Of a DNA stretch of 64,000 bases, positions 1 to 11,600 are shown piece after piece. The stretch spans positions 6,388,994 through 6,452,993 of the forward strand of contig JABAKD010000019.1 in assembly GCA_012845835.1 (NCBI GenBank), read 5' to 3'. Position 1 is the stretch's first letter. The number at the start of each line of letters is the position of its first letter. The notes under the pieces were generated by a model. That model did no database searches, was not told where the DNA came from, and was given only the letters and a program-made list of their open reading frames with translations. Both the position numbers and the translations under genes were made by a program. The stretch is from Undaria pinnatifida (Eukaryota; Sar; Phaeophyceae; Laminariales; Alariaceae).

Positions 1-83
1 ATTCGTTCCATGCATGGCCGTAGTTGTATGACCATAGACCCTCGCATCCCTACAACGTCGGGATGGAGCGTTGGGGGGGGGGG
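1..83 (-). repeat. Dispersed repeat family B, fragment
   Basis: Read on the minus strand, this stretch matches the tail of the repeats at 27590-27842 and 26095-26175. The shared core is GATGCGAGGGTCTAYGGTC followed by an ACTACGGCCA motif. It is cut by the window edge. No coding signal is seen and its class is unknown. Confidence 0.6.
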
Positions 84-96
84 GTGAGGACGGGCC

Positions 97-385
97 ATGT
101 TACCTGCCCAGGACGGGCCATGCTACCCGGGACGTGTTATGCTACCCGGGACGTGCTATTCTGCCCGGGACGGGCCATGCTACCCGGGACATGCCGTGCT
201 AACTGCAACGGACCATGCTACCCGCAACAGGCCATGCTACCCGAGACGGGCCATGCTACCCGGGACGGGCCATGCTACCTGGGACGGGCCATGCTACCCG
301 ACACGGACCATTCTACCAGGAATGGGTCATGCTACACGGGACGGGCCATGCCACCCGCGACGAGCCATGCTACCAGGGGAGGGAG
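97..385 (+). repeat. 19 bp GC-rich minisatellite
   Basis: About fifteen degenerate copies of a 19 bp unit, ACGGGCCATGCTACCCGGG, run head to tail. Because 19 is not a multiple of three, a repeat-derived reading frame stays open in all three forward frames. These peptides are artefacts of the array. Confidence 0.85.
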
Positions 386-1071
386 CGTGATGCCCGCGAT
401 AGGAAGCACCTACCGTATTTCGCCCTGGGCAGAAATATAGGAACCGTTAGAATATTTATATGAAGGCCAAACGATCCTTACGTTTCCGGGGACTTGAGCT
501 GAGAAGGACGGAGCTTGAGGAGGAACGATGGGAGAGGCGGCGGTCGCGGGGATAATATTTGATTGTTTAGTATAATATGTTCTTCTCTTGGTGTGGGGTC
601 CTCTCGGCTTTTGGGTGCGAATGACGCAACATATTGTAGTACAGTGTGTAACTTATACCTGGTACGATACGTACGTACGCACGCACGTATGCTGATTTCT
701 TAGTTTTGCCCTGAATGATGACCATCAAAATTGCTATCGACAGCTTTTAATGGTGAGTACCTGGTGCCTGGTGTATCACGGGACGTCAGTGTGGCTGTGT
801 AGTGAGAAAGCTGTTTTTTTGTCTTTTGAACTGCCTTTGGGTCCATATCGGTGGGCGGGTGGGTGGATGCGTAGATGAGTGGATGGTTGCTTGTCGCTAT
901 GGTTGTTTGTTTTTTGCTCCTGAAGACGGGTTGAAAAAAATTGCAAAAATCTTAAACTCTCTTCCGCAGCCGAATACGTCCTGTGTCGATTTTACTCCGT
1001 TGCTGCCGTATCATTAGGTGGTGAAATGACGCGCTGGCGCACGCACATGTTGGTCAGATTTGTGCGCAGCA
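386..1071. other. Unassigned intergenic stretch
   Basis: I see no gene, RNA or mobile element here. The only local features are a short GTACGTACGCACGCACG run near 670 and a T-rich segment near 815-830. Confidence 0.5.
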
Positions 1072-1203
1072 CACCATTTGGTTGAGGCTAATGTGCCGCC
1101 GGCCTGCCGTGCATCTGTTCTGGAGCTCCGGACTGCAGTACACCATCCGGTTGAGGAGGATGTGCCGCCGGCCTGCCGTATATCTGTTCTTGAGCCCGGG
1201 ACC
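1072..1203 (+). repeat. Tandem duplication, 69 bp unit, two copies
   Basis: The segment starting CACCATTTGGTTGAGG at 1072 recurs at 1141 as CACCATCCGGTTGAGG. Both contain the block TGTGCCGCCGGCCTGCCGT. A long T run (1238-1257) and a G run follow. No protein is implied. Confidence 0.75.
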
Positions 1204-1830
1204 ATTTTTTACTGTAGCTACCAGGCGGAGGGGGTGGATTTTTTTTTTTTTTTTTTTCGGGGGGGGGTCAGTTTTGCCGCAGGCGAAAGCATGTTTTGCA
1301 CCTTTCAATGTGTTTTTTTGATACTTTTGTTTCTTTTCTGGCACATTTTTTTCTTTCTTCTCTTTGGAATTTACCGGTAACTCATGAATAATCGTTGCCG
1401 GTTTTGTTCCAGATGACGAAACAAGCCTCGAAAAACTAAACTCGAAAATATGGAACCAAAAAACAAGTAGTCTACTATTTTTGAGGATTTTTTTGTTTTG
1501 ATGTTTTTTATATGTATGTTTTATTGCGCCTGACATCCGACAATTGAATGTGCGGCATGAGCCTTGAGCAACATCGATCACCTATATATATTAATGATAA
1601 GACATCCCCACCAAGTAGAAGAAGAAAACCAAGGTGTATTATTATGTCGGTGGTGTGAATTTTGTGCTCTTGTTTTTTTTGCCCTACGCTATACTGTGCA
1701 TGAGATTCCGAGCCAGCCCCGACGTTAACCTTACCTTATAGTCGGGAGTAAAAGGTGCGGATAATAAGTCGCTCAGCAGTTTTGAGCAATGTGATTTAAG
1801 CGTGTGTACATCTCCAAACTTTTTATCCGA
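1204..1830. other. Low-complexity intergenic stretch
   Basis: Homopolymer T and G runs (1238-1267) and AT-rich sequence. A minus-strand open frame here is lysine- and proline-rich only because of the homopolymers. I see no supported gene. Confidence 0.45.
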
Positions 1831-2084
1831 GACCCTGCTTCTGCGATAGCCCCCGCCCAAACCAGCTGTTTTCTTTAACGAACGTTTCATGTGGCTGCTC
1901 GACATGAGAAAGGTTGCTATTAAATCAGGTCTTCATATGTTTTCTTGTTTGCAAAAGGAGTCATCGAACGATGACGTCGGGGTTGGCAAGGGGCACCGTA
2001 TTTCAGGAGGTACGGCCGGGAGCTGGGTTCAAAACCGGCGATTTCGGTGAAGAAAACGCTGAGGGGGCTATCGTAAAAAGCCTC
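1831..2084 (+). mobile_element. MITE family A, copy 1
   Basis: Non-autonomous DNA transposon of about 250 bp. The left end carries CTGCGATAGCCCCCG and the right end GGGGGCTATCGTAA, which are inverted repeats of each other. The interior has the family landmarks AACGAACGTTTCATG, CGAACGATGACGTCGGGG, ACGGCCGGGAGCTGG and CCGGCGATTTCG. No transposase is encoded. The outer ends are eroded, so the exact limits and target duplication (CCGA/TCGA) are uncertain. Confidence 0.75.
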
Positions 2085-2569
2085 TCGACGTCGGACAACG
2101 CATTGATAAAAAAATCATCTAGACTAATCTAGATCCTAAATCGTCTAGAAGCTCTATCTGTTATTGTCATGATAGTTACATGATGTTGTGCAGAATCTAT
2201 GCAGTATAGATCAACGGATCATACGGCTCCCATCATGCGACATGATCTATAGGCGATGTAGGGATCACATAGACCCGGGATCTGTCTTTCCCGGAAAGGC
2301 GCAAATCCTCAACGGGGACCTGATCTGTTCGAGTGCCAAAAAATTACCGGACCCTCTACGTGGCTACGAGTATATCGGTCTTTGGCAACCCATCGGGGGG
2401 GGGGGCCCTGGAGCCCCCCCTCAAAAACTCCCGCATGTGGTAAGCGCAACACGGGGTACCCGCCTAGACATACTCCTGCTCGGTTGTAGAGGGTAAGAGA
2501 GTAGAGAGTACGAGGCACGTTTCTGAGATACGTGTATGCGTGTGCGTCCAAAACAGTACCGCCCGGCGG
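2085..2569. other. Unassigned intergenic stretch
   Basis: Several CTAGA/TCTAG motifs lie at 2118-2152 and a G run plus C run at 2395-2422. No gene or element was recognised. Confidence 0.4.
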
Positions 2570-2599
2570 GCCCTAAGGCGGCGGTGGCTCCCGGCGCCC

Positions 2600-3550
2600 C
2601 TTCGAGCCATGGGCATCCCGTACTCTGTGTCTTCCCGTAGGTATCCCATGGGCACCCCGTGGGGTGTTGGTTATCCCGTGGGGTATTACGACCAACCCCC
2701 CATCGGCATCCCACGGGCATCCCATGGGCGATCGTCAGCATCCCATGGGCACCCTATTCTATGAGCACCCCACGGGATGCCCATGGACTATCGTGTGCAT
2801 CCCATAGGTATTCCATGGGGATCCTCTGGGCACCCCGTGGGCATCCCATGGGACATCACGAACAACGTCCCATAGGCATCCCACACGGGCATGCCATGGG
2901 CACCCCATGGGCTATGATGGGCACCCCGAGGGCATCCTATGGGCACCCCATGGGCACTCCATGGGCACCCCCCATGGGATATTTTGGTCGTGATATCCCA
3001 TGGGCACCCCATGGGCTACCACGACCAACATCCCATGGGGATATCACGGCCAACATCCCATGGGCATCCCATGGGCTATGGTGGACATCCCATATAGGCA
3101 TCCTATGGGTATGGGCATCCCATGGTCCCATGGGCATCTCAAATAAGACATCTCAGCCAACGTCTCATTGGCATCCCATGGGCATCCCATATAGACAACC
3201 CATCCCATGGGCACCCCATGGTTCCGTGGGAATCCCATCTCATGTGGGCCCTGATAACTGGATAGTCATTGGGGCAATAATGGGCGCATCTCCCGTCGGC
3301 CATCGGGGGCATCCCATGGGATGGATGCCCATGGGATGCCTACGGGACGTCTATGGGATGCCCATGGGATGCCTATGGGACGTTGGCTGAGATATCCTAT
3401 GGGATGCCCATGGGACGTCTATGGGATGCCCATGGGATGTCTATCTATGAGATGTGCCCATGGGAACCTCAAGGGATGCCTATGGGATGCCTGAGAGATG
3501 TGCCCATGGGAACCCCAAGGGATGCCTATGGGATGCCCGTGAGATGCTCA
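2600..3550. repeat. CCATGGG satellite array with polarity switch
   Basis: About 950 bp of degenerate 10-12 bp units built on CATCCCATGGGCAC. Left of about 3300 the units read CCCATGGGCATCC on the plus strand. Right of about 3330 they read GGGATGCCCATGGGATG, the reverse complement. The switch point near 3305-3345 is itself palindromic. Methionine-, glycine- and proline-rich open frames on both strands come from the array and are not genes. Confidence 0.85.
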
Positions 3551-3675
3551 TGGGTGCGTGGGTGGATGGGTAGGCGGGTGAGTGGGTGGGCGAGTGGGTT
3601 GGTGGGTGGGTGAGTGGTGTGGGCGTGCAGAAAGTGGGTGGGTCGGTGGGCGGGCGGGTGTACGCGGGTAAAGGT
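3551..3675 (+). repeat. GTGGGTGG-type simple repeat
   Basis: Degenerate GTGGGTGG/GGGCGGGTG tetramer-octamer tract directly after the CCATGGG array. Confidence 0.7.
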
Positions 3676-3717
3676 GGGTGTTAAGATACGGCCTCGCATA
3701 GGGAAAGTCTGAAAACG

Positions 3718-3862
3718 TTTTGTTATTACAAAAATTAAAATACACTCCAGCCCCTATGTGAGATCGAATGTTTTGTCGAAACCCATCTTTGCAAGCTGTG
3801 TGTGATACTCCGATCGCGCGTATTACGGGTTGTGTGTCCTCATGAAGGATATAGGAACGTTT
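3718..3862 (+). repeat. Dispersed repeat family C, copy 1
   Basis: Shares with five other places in the window the ordered motifs AAAATACACTCCAG, TGAGATCGAATGTTTTGTCG, TTTGCAAGCTGTGTGTGATA, TCCGATCGCGCGTATTACG and TCCTCATGAAGGATATAGG. The first half can fold: CAGCT...AGCTG encloses TGAG...CTCA, which encloses TTCGTCGAA. It is a short dispersed element or structured RNA of unknown class. Confidence 0.75.
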
Positions 3863-3879
3863 ATTATGTGGTGGATGTG

Positions 3880-3950
3880 GGACTCGAACCCACACGACCC
3901 CCCAAAAAATATGGTCCTGCCGACGACGCCATTTGTTAAGGTATTAGTGG
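3880..3950 (-). pseudogene. tRNA-like sequence, probable tRNA-derived SINE head
   Basis: On the minus strand there is an intact T arm, GTGGG-TTCGAGT-CCCAC, followed by ATCCACCA, which resembles a tRNA 3' end. Upstream, TGGCGTCGTCGGCAGGACC resembles an A box and D arm. The 5' acceptor strand (AACAAAT) does not pair with ATCCACC and the anticodon arm is poor. I take it as a tRNA relic or SINE head abutting family C copy 1, not a working tRNA. Confidence 0.45.
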
Positions 3951-3959
3951 GGTATTAGT

Positions 3960-5985
3960 CCGTTTTTGACCACTTGGAAAAAGGTGACCAATAGCTTACC
4001 CAAACTAATACTTATATAACATGGGTGGGTGCACCGCTACTTTTAGAGTAAAAAACACATACATGTTATTCATGTAATTTGGATCGTGTAAACAGATGCC
4101 GACTGCCATGACAATATATTATAGTTGACACATTTCAATCGAATCAAATACCAGGCACTACTACTGGTGTACAACGATATTTTCTCCATTCGGTGTATCA
4201 CCAGCACCACACCATGCGAAAAATTTACCAGGTACCTGGTGCACGAGTCTCGCGTATCACAGCAGCAGCTGCTAGCAGCAGCAGGTGGCCGTGCTCTCGA
4301 TAATATTTTGAGTAAAAAAAAGTAAAAAAAAAAAAAAAAATACGTTTGGATCGTGACATATGTCCAGCTTCATTGTGACATTATTTCACTGTATAAGTAT
4401 GCCAAGTATGCAGTGCATCACCGTGCATGCATGCGCTCTCAAAATAAAGTTTTATTATTAATAATATAGCAAACATTTGTTCCACTCGAGTAATAATATT
4501 ATTATTTACTTGTCTTCTCTATTCAGTGTATCACCATGCAGCGTACGTATGCATGCACGCACATACATGCATGCTATCTTTTCCCCGGAACAAAACAAAA
4601 ATGACTGATGAGCGAAAAAAAACATCACCACCACCACCATGCATAGACTTATGCATGATGCGCTCTCCGTGGACAATTTTAACAAGAAAAAAACTACTTA
4701 CTTCATGAGCCGAAAAGCCGTCAACAGTCAGTTGCTGCTGTCTTTGCTGGTCCATGGAGTTGTCACAGTCGAGCGACGACTAACTCCAAGAGAGTCGAGG
4801 ACCAACAACAACAACAACTCCACCGCGGATCACAATCTAACAACAACGTAAACTTCGTAGCTAGCTAGTCAAGCTATCATACCAATCTACTCAATCACTT
4901 CCTACCCTACCCTCTGCCTATATCCCCAGCTCCGAATAAGCGCGGACCGCAATACATCACATAGCTAGTTACCCAGCTCGTAAACCTTTCCCCCCAGAGC
5001 TCGAAAGGGACGAGGGCAGAATCGCTAGTCAATCCAGTCCGTCGCCCCGCCACCCCAGAGCTCGGCAGGGACGAGGGCCCTAGCTGTAGTCAAACCTACC
5101 GCGCCAAGCCGCAAAGCACTCAAAAAAATGTCACTTGAAGCGAACACGCGGGTACACTACATACAGTTCTAACCGGATTACTTACGCTACACATACACCA
5201 CCATCACACCAATTAAAAACCAACTCCAAACTGAGGGGTCCTAAGCTACCGTCTCGAACGGAGCTGTGAAAGGGAGCTAGCGCAAGCCATCGCAATCCAT
5301 GATGTAGTATAGTGCGCCACTTCCTATACCTAGCAAACAGCCAGCCCCGAAACGGAGCAGCCACTAACTAGTTGTCACGCCGAGTGCCTGCCCTACGCGC
5401 GGCGTTCGTCTTATTAAGCAGGCCAAGCGCGAGACGCAAGCACGAAGAAATTCAAGAAACCATATTCACGCAAGGGAATACATACATACTGCTATCCTCA
5501 TCAGGTATGCACCCCATTTATGCGACAGTCTCAACACCAACTGAGCGTAGATACCTTAAATTCATATGTTACGACACCTGGTCAGGCAGATATCTTGTAT
5601 GCGCAAGGCAAACAAGATGATATACCTCTTTCGACGACAGGTAGATAGATGTTTCGTCTGACGGTACCTTAGTAGATATAGGAACCTTTTTCCATATAAG
5701 AGACCTTGTCTTGTCAGATAAAATCTCGTGTCAGATATTTAAAAAATCACATACCAGGTGGATACCTTGCGACAAAAAAAATACCTCATCACAAAGATAA
5801 CTTAACAGATACCTGCTAAAATTTCACGAGTACCCCCTTAAGCGACGGGTCTCCAAAGAGCCGCGGACGCGAGACCGGCAAAAGCAAATAAGGTACTGTA
5901 TCTTATATTAGCCCCTTCCCCCACAGTTCAAAAATGGTCCGACCCTAACTCTAAGTACCTTGCGTCCGAACCGCAGTTGCAAAAC
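3960..5985. other. Intergenic stretch without recognised gene
   Basis: AT-rich sequence with short CAG/CTG clusters (4258-4290), an A run (4323-4340) and GCATGC-type motifs. No open frame here has recognisable domains. Confidence 0.45.
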
Positions 5986-5994
5986 TTGCTTGTG

Positions 5995-6345
5995 TAACTG
6001 TACCCTGTTTTGGTGCGTACCCTATTCTGGTGCGTACCCTATTCTGGCGCATACCACTATTCTGGCGCATACCCTATTCTGGTGCGTACCCTATTCTGGC
6101 GCATACCACTATTCTGGTGTGTACCCTATTTTTGGCGCATACCGCTATGCTGGCGCATACCACTATTCTGGCGCATACCTTGTCATGGTGCATACCCTAT
6201 TCTGGCGCGTACCCTATTCTGGTGCATACCACTACTCTGGTGTGTACCCTATTTTTGGCGCATACCGCTATGCTGGCGCATACCACTATTCTGGCGCATA
6301 CCTTGTCATGGTGCATACCCTATTCTGGCGTGCACCCTACTTCTA
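5995..6345 (+). repeat. 17-18 bp minisatellite with higher-order duplication
   Basis: Units alternate between CGCATACCCTATTCTGG (17 bp) and CGCATACCACTATTCTGG (18 bp). A longer block of about 120 bp, beginning CTATTTTTGGCGCATACCG, occurs twice (from about 6127 and 6249). All three forward frames stay open because mixed 17 and 18 bp units keep shifting the phase. The Tyr/Trp/Pro-rich peptides have no recognised homology. Confidence 0.85.
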
Positions 6346-6950
6346 TCTACTATATTTCTATCCACTTTAGACAAGCAGCATACCCTATACGTATTCTCTC
6401 AGAAGGAGCGATTTCTCTCAAATGCTTCCTATGAGCAAAAGCTGTCCACAAGCCAGAAGGCATGTATGCGTAAATTTCCGTGATGTACACCCCCCCCAGG
6501 GGGGGGGGGGCTGCAATCATTACACCCCCCTCCCCTCCCCTCCCCGAAACGCCCTGTGCTTGATACCATGCTACGGGTACGTTGCGCGCTATAAAGCTCA
6601 TGTTTTTTTCTATCAAAACACAATGGCGCTAAGGCTCGTGTTTTCATCTATCAGCAAAACACGGCAGTGCTGCTGCAGCTACTGGCTATTGTATGCGTGA
6701 TGGGGGGAATACCCGTCACACATCGTTAAAAAAAAAAGGTTATTGTGCTTTTTTTTCGCGCGAAGATGTTTTAAACCTCGCGTGCTCGTCCTACCTTTTG
6801 GCATTCTGTCTGAGAAACGTAAACGAGAGGAAAGGAACGGTGTCTCTTTCTTCGCGATCCTGAAAAAAAATACGAAAGTTAACACTAAAAAGACCAAAAG
6901 CGACGATCTCTACTGCTGCAGTAGTGCAAAATACAAAAACCATTGAACCA
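6346..6950. other. Intergenic stretch without recognised gene
   Basis: Contains C and G runs at 6488-6510 and T/A runs. No supported gene. Confidence 0.4.
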
Positions 6951-7573
6951 GCCGCACGCGGAAAAGGACAACGAACGAGTAAAACGAAACCTGACGAAAC
7001 AATCAATATCACAAAACAAAACAGTAGCAGTCGCAAGAAGTGTTCATCCATCAAGAAAAGAAAATTCGATGGCGCTTTAAGACAAAAACAAGAACAAAGA
7101 CGAGACAAAACATCCGCATTTTTCCAAGCATCATTGTCAAGTGACAAAAAAAAAACAGACCTATAGACAATCAGACCCATAGACAACCTATGAACAAAAG
7201 CAGTGGTGCTTTTTCGAATCAGTTGCGAAAACCGACCAAAAGTGACAAAAAAAAACTTATTTAGCCGCACGCGGAAAAGGACAACGAACGAGTGAAACAA
7301 AACCTGACAAAACAATCAATATCACAAAACAAAACAGTAGCAGTCGCAAGAAGTGTTCATCCATCAAGAAAAGAAAATTCGATGGCGCTTTAAGACAAAA
7401 ACAAGAACAAAGACGAGACGAAACATCCGCATTTTTCCAAGCATCATTGTCAAGTGACAAAAACAAAACAGACCTATAGACAATCAGACCCATAGACAAC
7501 CTATGAACAAAAGTAGCGGTGCTTTTTCGAATCAGTTGCGAAAACCGACCAAAAGTGACAAAAAAAAACTTAC
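6951..7573. repeat. 313 bp tandem duplication
   Basis: The block starting GCCGCACGCGGAAAAGG at 6951 recurs at 7264 and both end in CAAAAGTGACAAAAAAAAAC. The copies differ at only a handful of sites, so the duplication is young. Minus-strand frames give a Phe/Leu-rich sequence and plus-strand frames a Lys-rich one. Neither has a recognised domain, and the first copy has in-frame stops. Confidence 0.85.
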
Positions 7574-7974
7574 AAACAGTGAGACAAGAAAAGGCAAGAC
7601 AAAAGACAAGGCAAAAAGCCAAGGCAAGGCATTACGTAAGCAAGGCAACCACTGCAAGATAAGGCAAGCAGCAATTAATACTACGAAAAAGAAAAGAAAA
7701 TGCCTCGGCTTTTTCGAAACGAATTCTTCACAAAAGCACACACCGTAGTACTTTTCCACCGCCCGCTCGACTCCTAAAACCGCTCCGGGCGAAAAACGCC
7801 CGCCGCCACAGAAATCTCGTGGAAACCCGATTTCTACCCGCTAGGGGGGGGGGGGTGAGGGTCCCAGGGGATCCTGGGAGGGGTGTGGGGGGGGGGGGGG
7901 GACAGCACTTGCTAGTACACTCCGCCTCCGCAGTCACCGCCTTGAGAGGGCCTGAGGAAGCAGATGAGGATGGG

Positions 7975-8215
7975 GAGCGTGCGTGGGGGGAGGAGGAGGA
8001 GGAAAAGGGGGGGAGGAGGATGGGGAGGAGGAGGAGGGGACGAGGAGGAAGAAGAGGAGGAGGAGGAGGAGGAGGAGGAGGAGGAGGAGGAGGAGGAGGA
8101 GGAGGAGGAGGGGGGGGGGGGGGAGAGAGAAGGAGAAGCGGGGGGGAGGGGGAGGAGGAGGAGGGAGGAGGGAAGGGCAGAGCACCGGCGGGGAGGGGGG
8201 GAGGGGGGGATGAGA
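7975..8215 (+). repeat. GGA/GAG microsatellite
   Basis: About 240 bp of purine-only GGA/GAG/GGG sequence, interrupted only slightly. The Glu-, Arg-, Gly- or Pro/Leu-rich open frames over it are repeat artefacts. Two G runs (7842-7853, 7888-7900) precede it. Confidence 0.9.
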
Positions 8216-8640
8216 GAACGCTGGATAGAAATACAACGAAAATAAGTCGGTTAAAACGATCGACAAAAATGTATACTTCGATACGAGCGGTCACGGGTGG
8301 GAAACGCGTTCAACCGGCAGGAAACCCAGCAACACCGCAGGCAGTAGAAGGCTTTCACCGAAACACAACACGCAAAAAAAAATGGCAATGGCCTTACTAC
8401 GAACCACAGAGCTGGGGGGGGAATAAACGGCTGACAAGTGCATGACGACTGGAAGGGGGGTGGTTCCCCAACAGAAAGCGTGCGACAACCGATACAGCAA
8501 TGACTAATGAGGGGGAGAGGGACGGGGGGGGCGGGGGGGGGGGGGGTTAACCACGTGGCGTACCTTTTCTTCTTCTATTCTGTTCTTCAAACGCAACAGC
8601 CAAAGGCGTACCTTTTTTGTGTTAAAAAGTACCGGGCAAT
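8216..8640. other. Downstream region of the acidic secreted-protein gene
   Basis: This lies 3' of the minus-strand gene. Two direct copies of AAAAGGTACGCC occur at about 8558-8570 and 8604-8616, with a G run at 8525-8547. No polyadenylation signal could be fixed. Confidence 0.4.
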
Positions 8641-11600
8641 TTAGTAGTTTCCAGGGTGGTGGGGGTAGGCATAGCGCTCGTCTTTCGAATCGTCGCTCGA
8701 ATCGGTCGACACTTCGTCTCCCTCCCCGGAGTCGGAGTCAGAGCCGTACATTTCGTTGTCGCCGCCGCCGCCCATTCCTTGCGTCTCGGCCCTCGACCCC
8801 TCGTCGGTGGGGGAGGGGGTCGGCGGCATATTGAACGGTGCGGGCGTCTCCCTCTCTTCGTTGTTCACGTCTTCAGAAGAAGCTGGAGAAGGGGTCGGGT
8901 AGTCCGTCATGTCATCGATCTCTCCTTCCATCTGGTCGCCGCCGGCCTCCTCGCCTTGCCCTCCACCGTCCTTTTGGTCGTCGTACGAGTCATACGCTTC
9001 ATCCTTGTCCTCCTCGCTGTTGCCACTGATCTCGCCGGGGTCGTTCTCGCTGTACCCGTCTTCTCCCATCCCCATGCTTTCCTCGTCCTCCCCGGAATAG
9101 CTGAAGTCTTCGTCTTCCCCGTTACCCGCTGGCTCTCCCCCCTCCTCGGGAGTTCCCTTCTTCTCCTCCCTATCGTTCGAGAAACAGGGCCGGGGCCGGG
9201 GCGGGGGGCGGGGGGGGGGAAGGAAGGGGAGGAAGGAGGGGAGGCGTAAGTGTTTGATTGACATGAACACAAAGGAAAAGGGGACCGAGGGAAGTGGCAC
9301 CTACTTATATGAGCACGAGGGCGGAAATTGGGGGGGGGGGGGGTACTCATTTGTTGCTTGCCTTTAGTCATTTGACCATTGACCACGCATCCCTTTAGAG
9401 ACGGAGCACCGTTCCTGCTCCTAGTATATAGAGAGACACCTCTAACATTTGGGCGCGGCCACCATCTATCTCTCAGGATGGCGATCGTTTTCTCTCTGCC
9501 CTCTGTCTACCAAACTCTTCCATGTCGCATACGTCTAATTTCCTCATCTCCTCCTCTAACGCATCCCGTTTCTCCTTGTATGTTTCACATTCTCCTACTA
9601 TGTGAGTCATACTCTCTACTGTTGTGCCACACGGGCACGTATGTGGGGGGAGGGGGGGGGGGGGGGGGGGGGGTCACATATAAAAATTATGTATACTGCT
9701 GCTGTGTCATGTGTCTCACGTCCAGCCAACCAAAGAACTCAACAACCCAACAAATGCGAAAAATAGCACGCGGAGTCGTTTTAAACTACACAAGCTTCCT
9801 CGTCGCGATGTGGCGGTTTATAGCTTCAGTTTCCCCGGAGGGGGGGGGGGGGGGGGGGGGTGCCGCAAGTCAAAGAACGGGGACAACCACTCTTTGGAAA
9901 ACTGCAGAGAAAGAACAATTAGCCACCGCCGTGCGCAAGTAAAACTTGAAAAACGTCATCTGTGAGTACAACCGATGGAATGGTTGCAACTCAACTTTGC
10001 AAGCTTATTTCAATATACTTACGGGTTGCCTTCGGCGTCGTCATTTTCATCTCCAGGATCGGTGTTGCTGGTGTCCATCCCTCGTGCTTTTTCGCAGTTC
10101 TTCACGAGGTTGGGGAGCTCCCCCCCCGGGCTCTCCATGACGCCGTCGTAGTGAGTGCGGAGGTCGTTCTTCCTGCACGCCACGAGCCCTTGGCTGGAGT
10201 AGGTGGTGCAGTCGGCGCGGGTGACGACGGGCATCTTCTCGATGCACTCGCACTGGGGGGCGTTGTCGATCCTGAAAACAAAAAAAAAGAAAAACGCGTC
10301 CACAGATAAAACAGAAAAAAAAAGGCCGGGGTGGGGGGGGGGGGCGTCCAAAAAGAAAAACGGTACAACAAGGAGAGAGGTTACACGAAAGGGGACATTA
10401 TTATGACGGCAAAAACAAAAGGAGCTAATTAACAACGAGCATACTGGGTGTGATGTGAAGATTGAACAAAAGGAAATCTGGCGTTTGTGGAGAGGTCATG
10501 AATCGTTGCCAGGATGGGAAAGAGGGGATGGGGAAGGTGGCCAGAAGGATGGTGGGGGTTCGGTTGGTGTTGGTTGAAGTGGTGAGGCAGAGGCGGGGAA
10601 AGGCTGAGAGAGACAGGAAAAAACCTTTGTTGTTCGCGAAGGAGTTTGGAAGATTAAAGGAATAAAAAAAGTCACACCAAAAGAGTACGGTGAAAAAAGA
10701 GGTTACTTTTCTAAACGCACTTCGAACAAAAAGAAAAAAGTGGCTTCTTTTCTCAGTACAAGTATGCCTCATCCACCAAAGAGGTGCTAAATCTTACTCT
10801 TCGCCGACTTGAAAAAAACGCAAAAAAATAATGGTTTTCACCATACCAGCGAGGGTACGATATCCGACAAAAAAAACGGAAACGTGAGACATCAACATTC
10901 TGGTGCTGTGCTAAACCAAAAACAGCCAATAATACACTGCACCATAGGAGGGGGAAAACCAAGTAACAGATGAGTGAAAACCTAAAAGACGAATGAAAAT
11001 CCGCCGAACATCCCTGGTTTGGTATTCATTCGGGCATTGGGGTTGGAGGGGCGTTGAGGGCGCTATGTTCGAGCCGCTCATCGTGACAAGCGATAAAGCG
11101 TAATCAGCACACGTAACGGACGCTTTACAAAGCATCTTAGCTCGTGTTTAATAGCGCACACGGCTTGTCTGTCGATAAGAACGAAGACCACGGATAAGAA
11201 CACGAACACGGAATGGAACACGAACACGGATAAGAACACGAGCACGGACAACGACCGCAACACGACCACGATCACGGATAAGAAAGCAAAACAAGGATAA
11301 GAACACGAACACGGGAGGAGGGGGGGGAACGCAACCCCCGTCTCCTTCCCTTGGCGACGGCCTTGTCCCTCCCATCTGCGTTTTAGTAATTGCCTCATGA
11401 GGATGGAGACAGGACTACGAAGAAGTGTGGTCAACAACGCTGACAACGAAGCGCGATCGACCGCTCGCCGACGCGACAAAAAAACAAAATAAAGGGTCCG
11501 CAAAAAAAAAAAAAATAAGAAAAAGAAGAAAAAAAAAGCCACAAAAAACTCAAAAAAACAGAACACAGAAAAGAAAAAAAGCCCACGAAGCAAAAAAGTG

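Noticed and set aside
24-463. Three overlapping cysteine- and arginine-rich frames at the window start
   Set aside because: All are the same 19 bp minisatellite read in three phases.
2659-3390. 243-residue frame rich in Met, Gly, Pro and His
   Set aside because: Produced by the CCATGGG array; the opposite strand gives similar frames.
4600-4625. Hammerhead-like CTGATGAGCGAAA
   Set aside because: Stem II would have one base pair and no loop, and flanking sequences do not form stems I and III.
7728-8445. Pro-, Glu- and Gly-rich open frames of up to 208 residues on both strands
   Set aside because: They come from GGA/GGG microsatellite and homopolymer runs, with no non-repetitive coding part.
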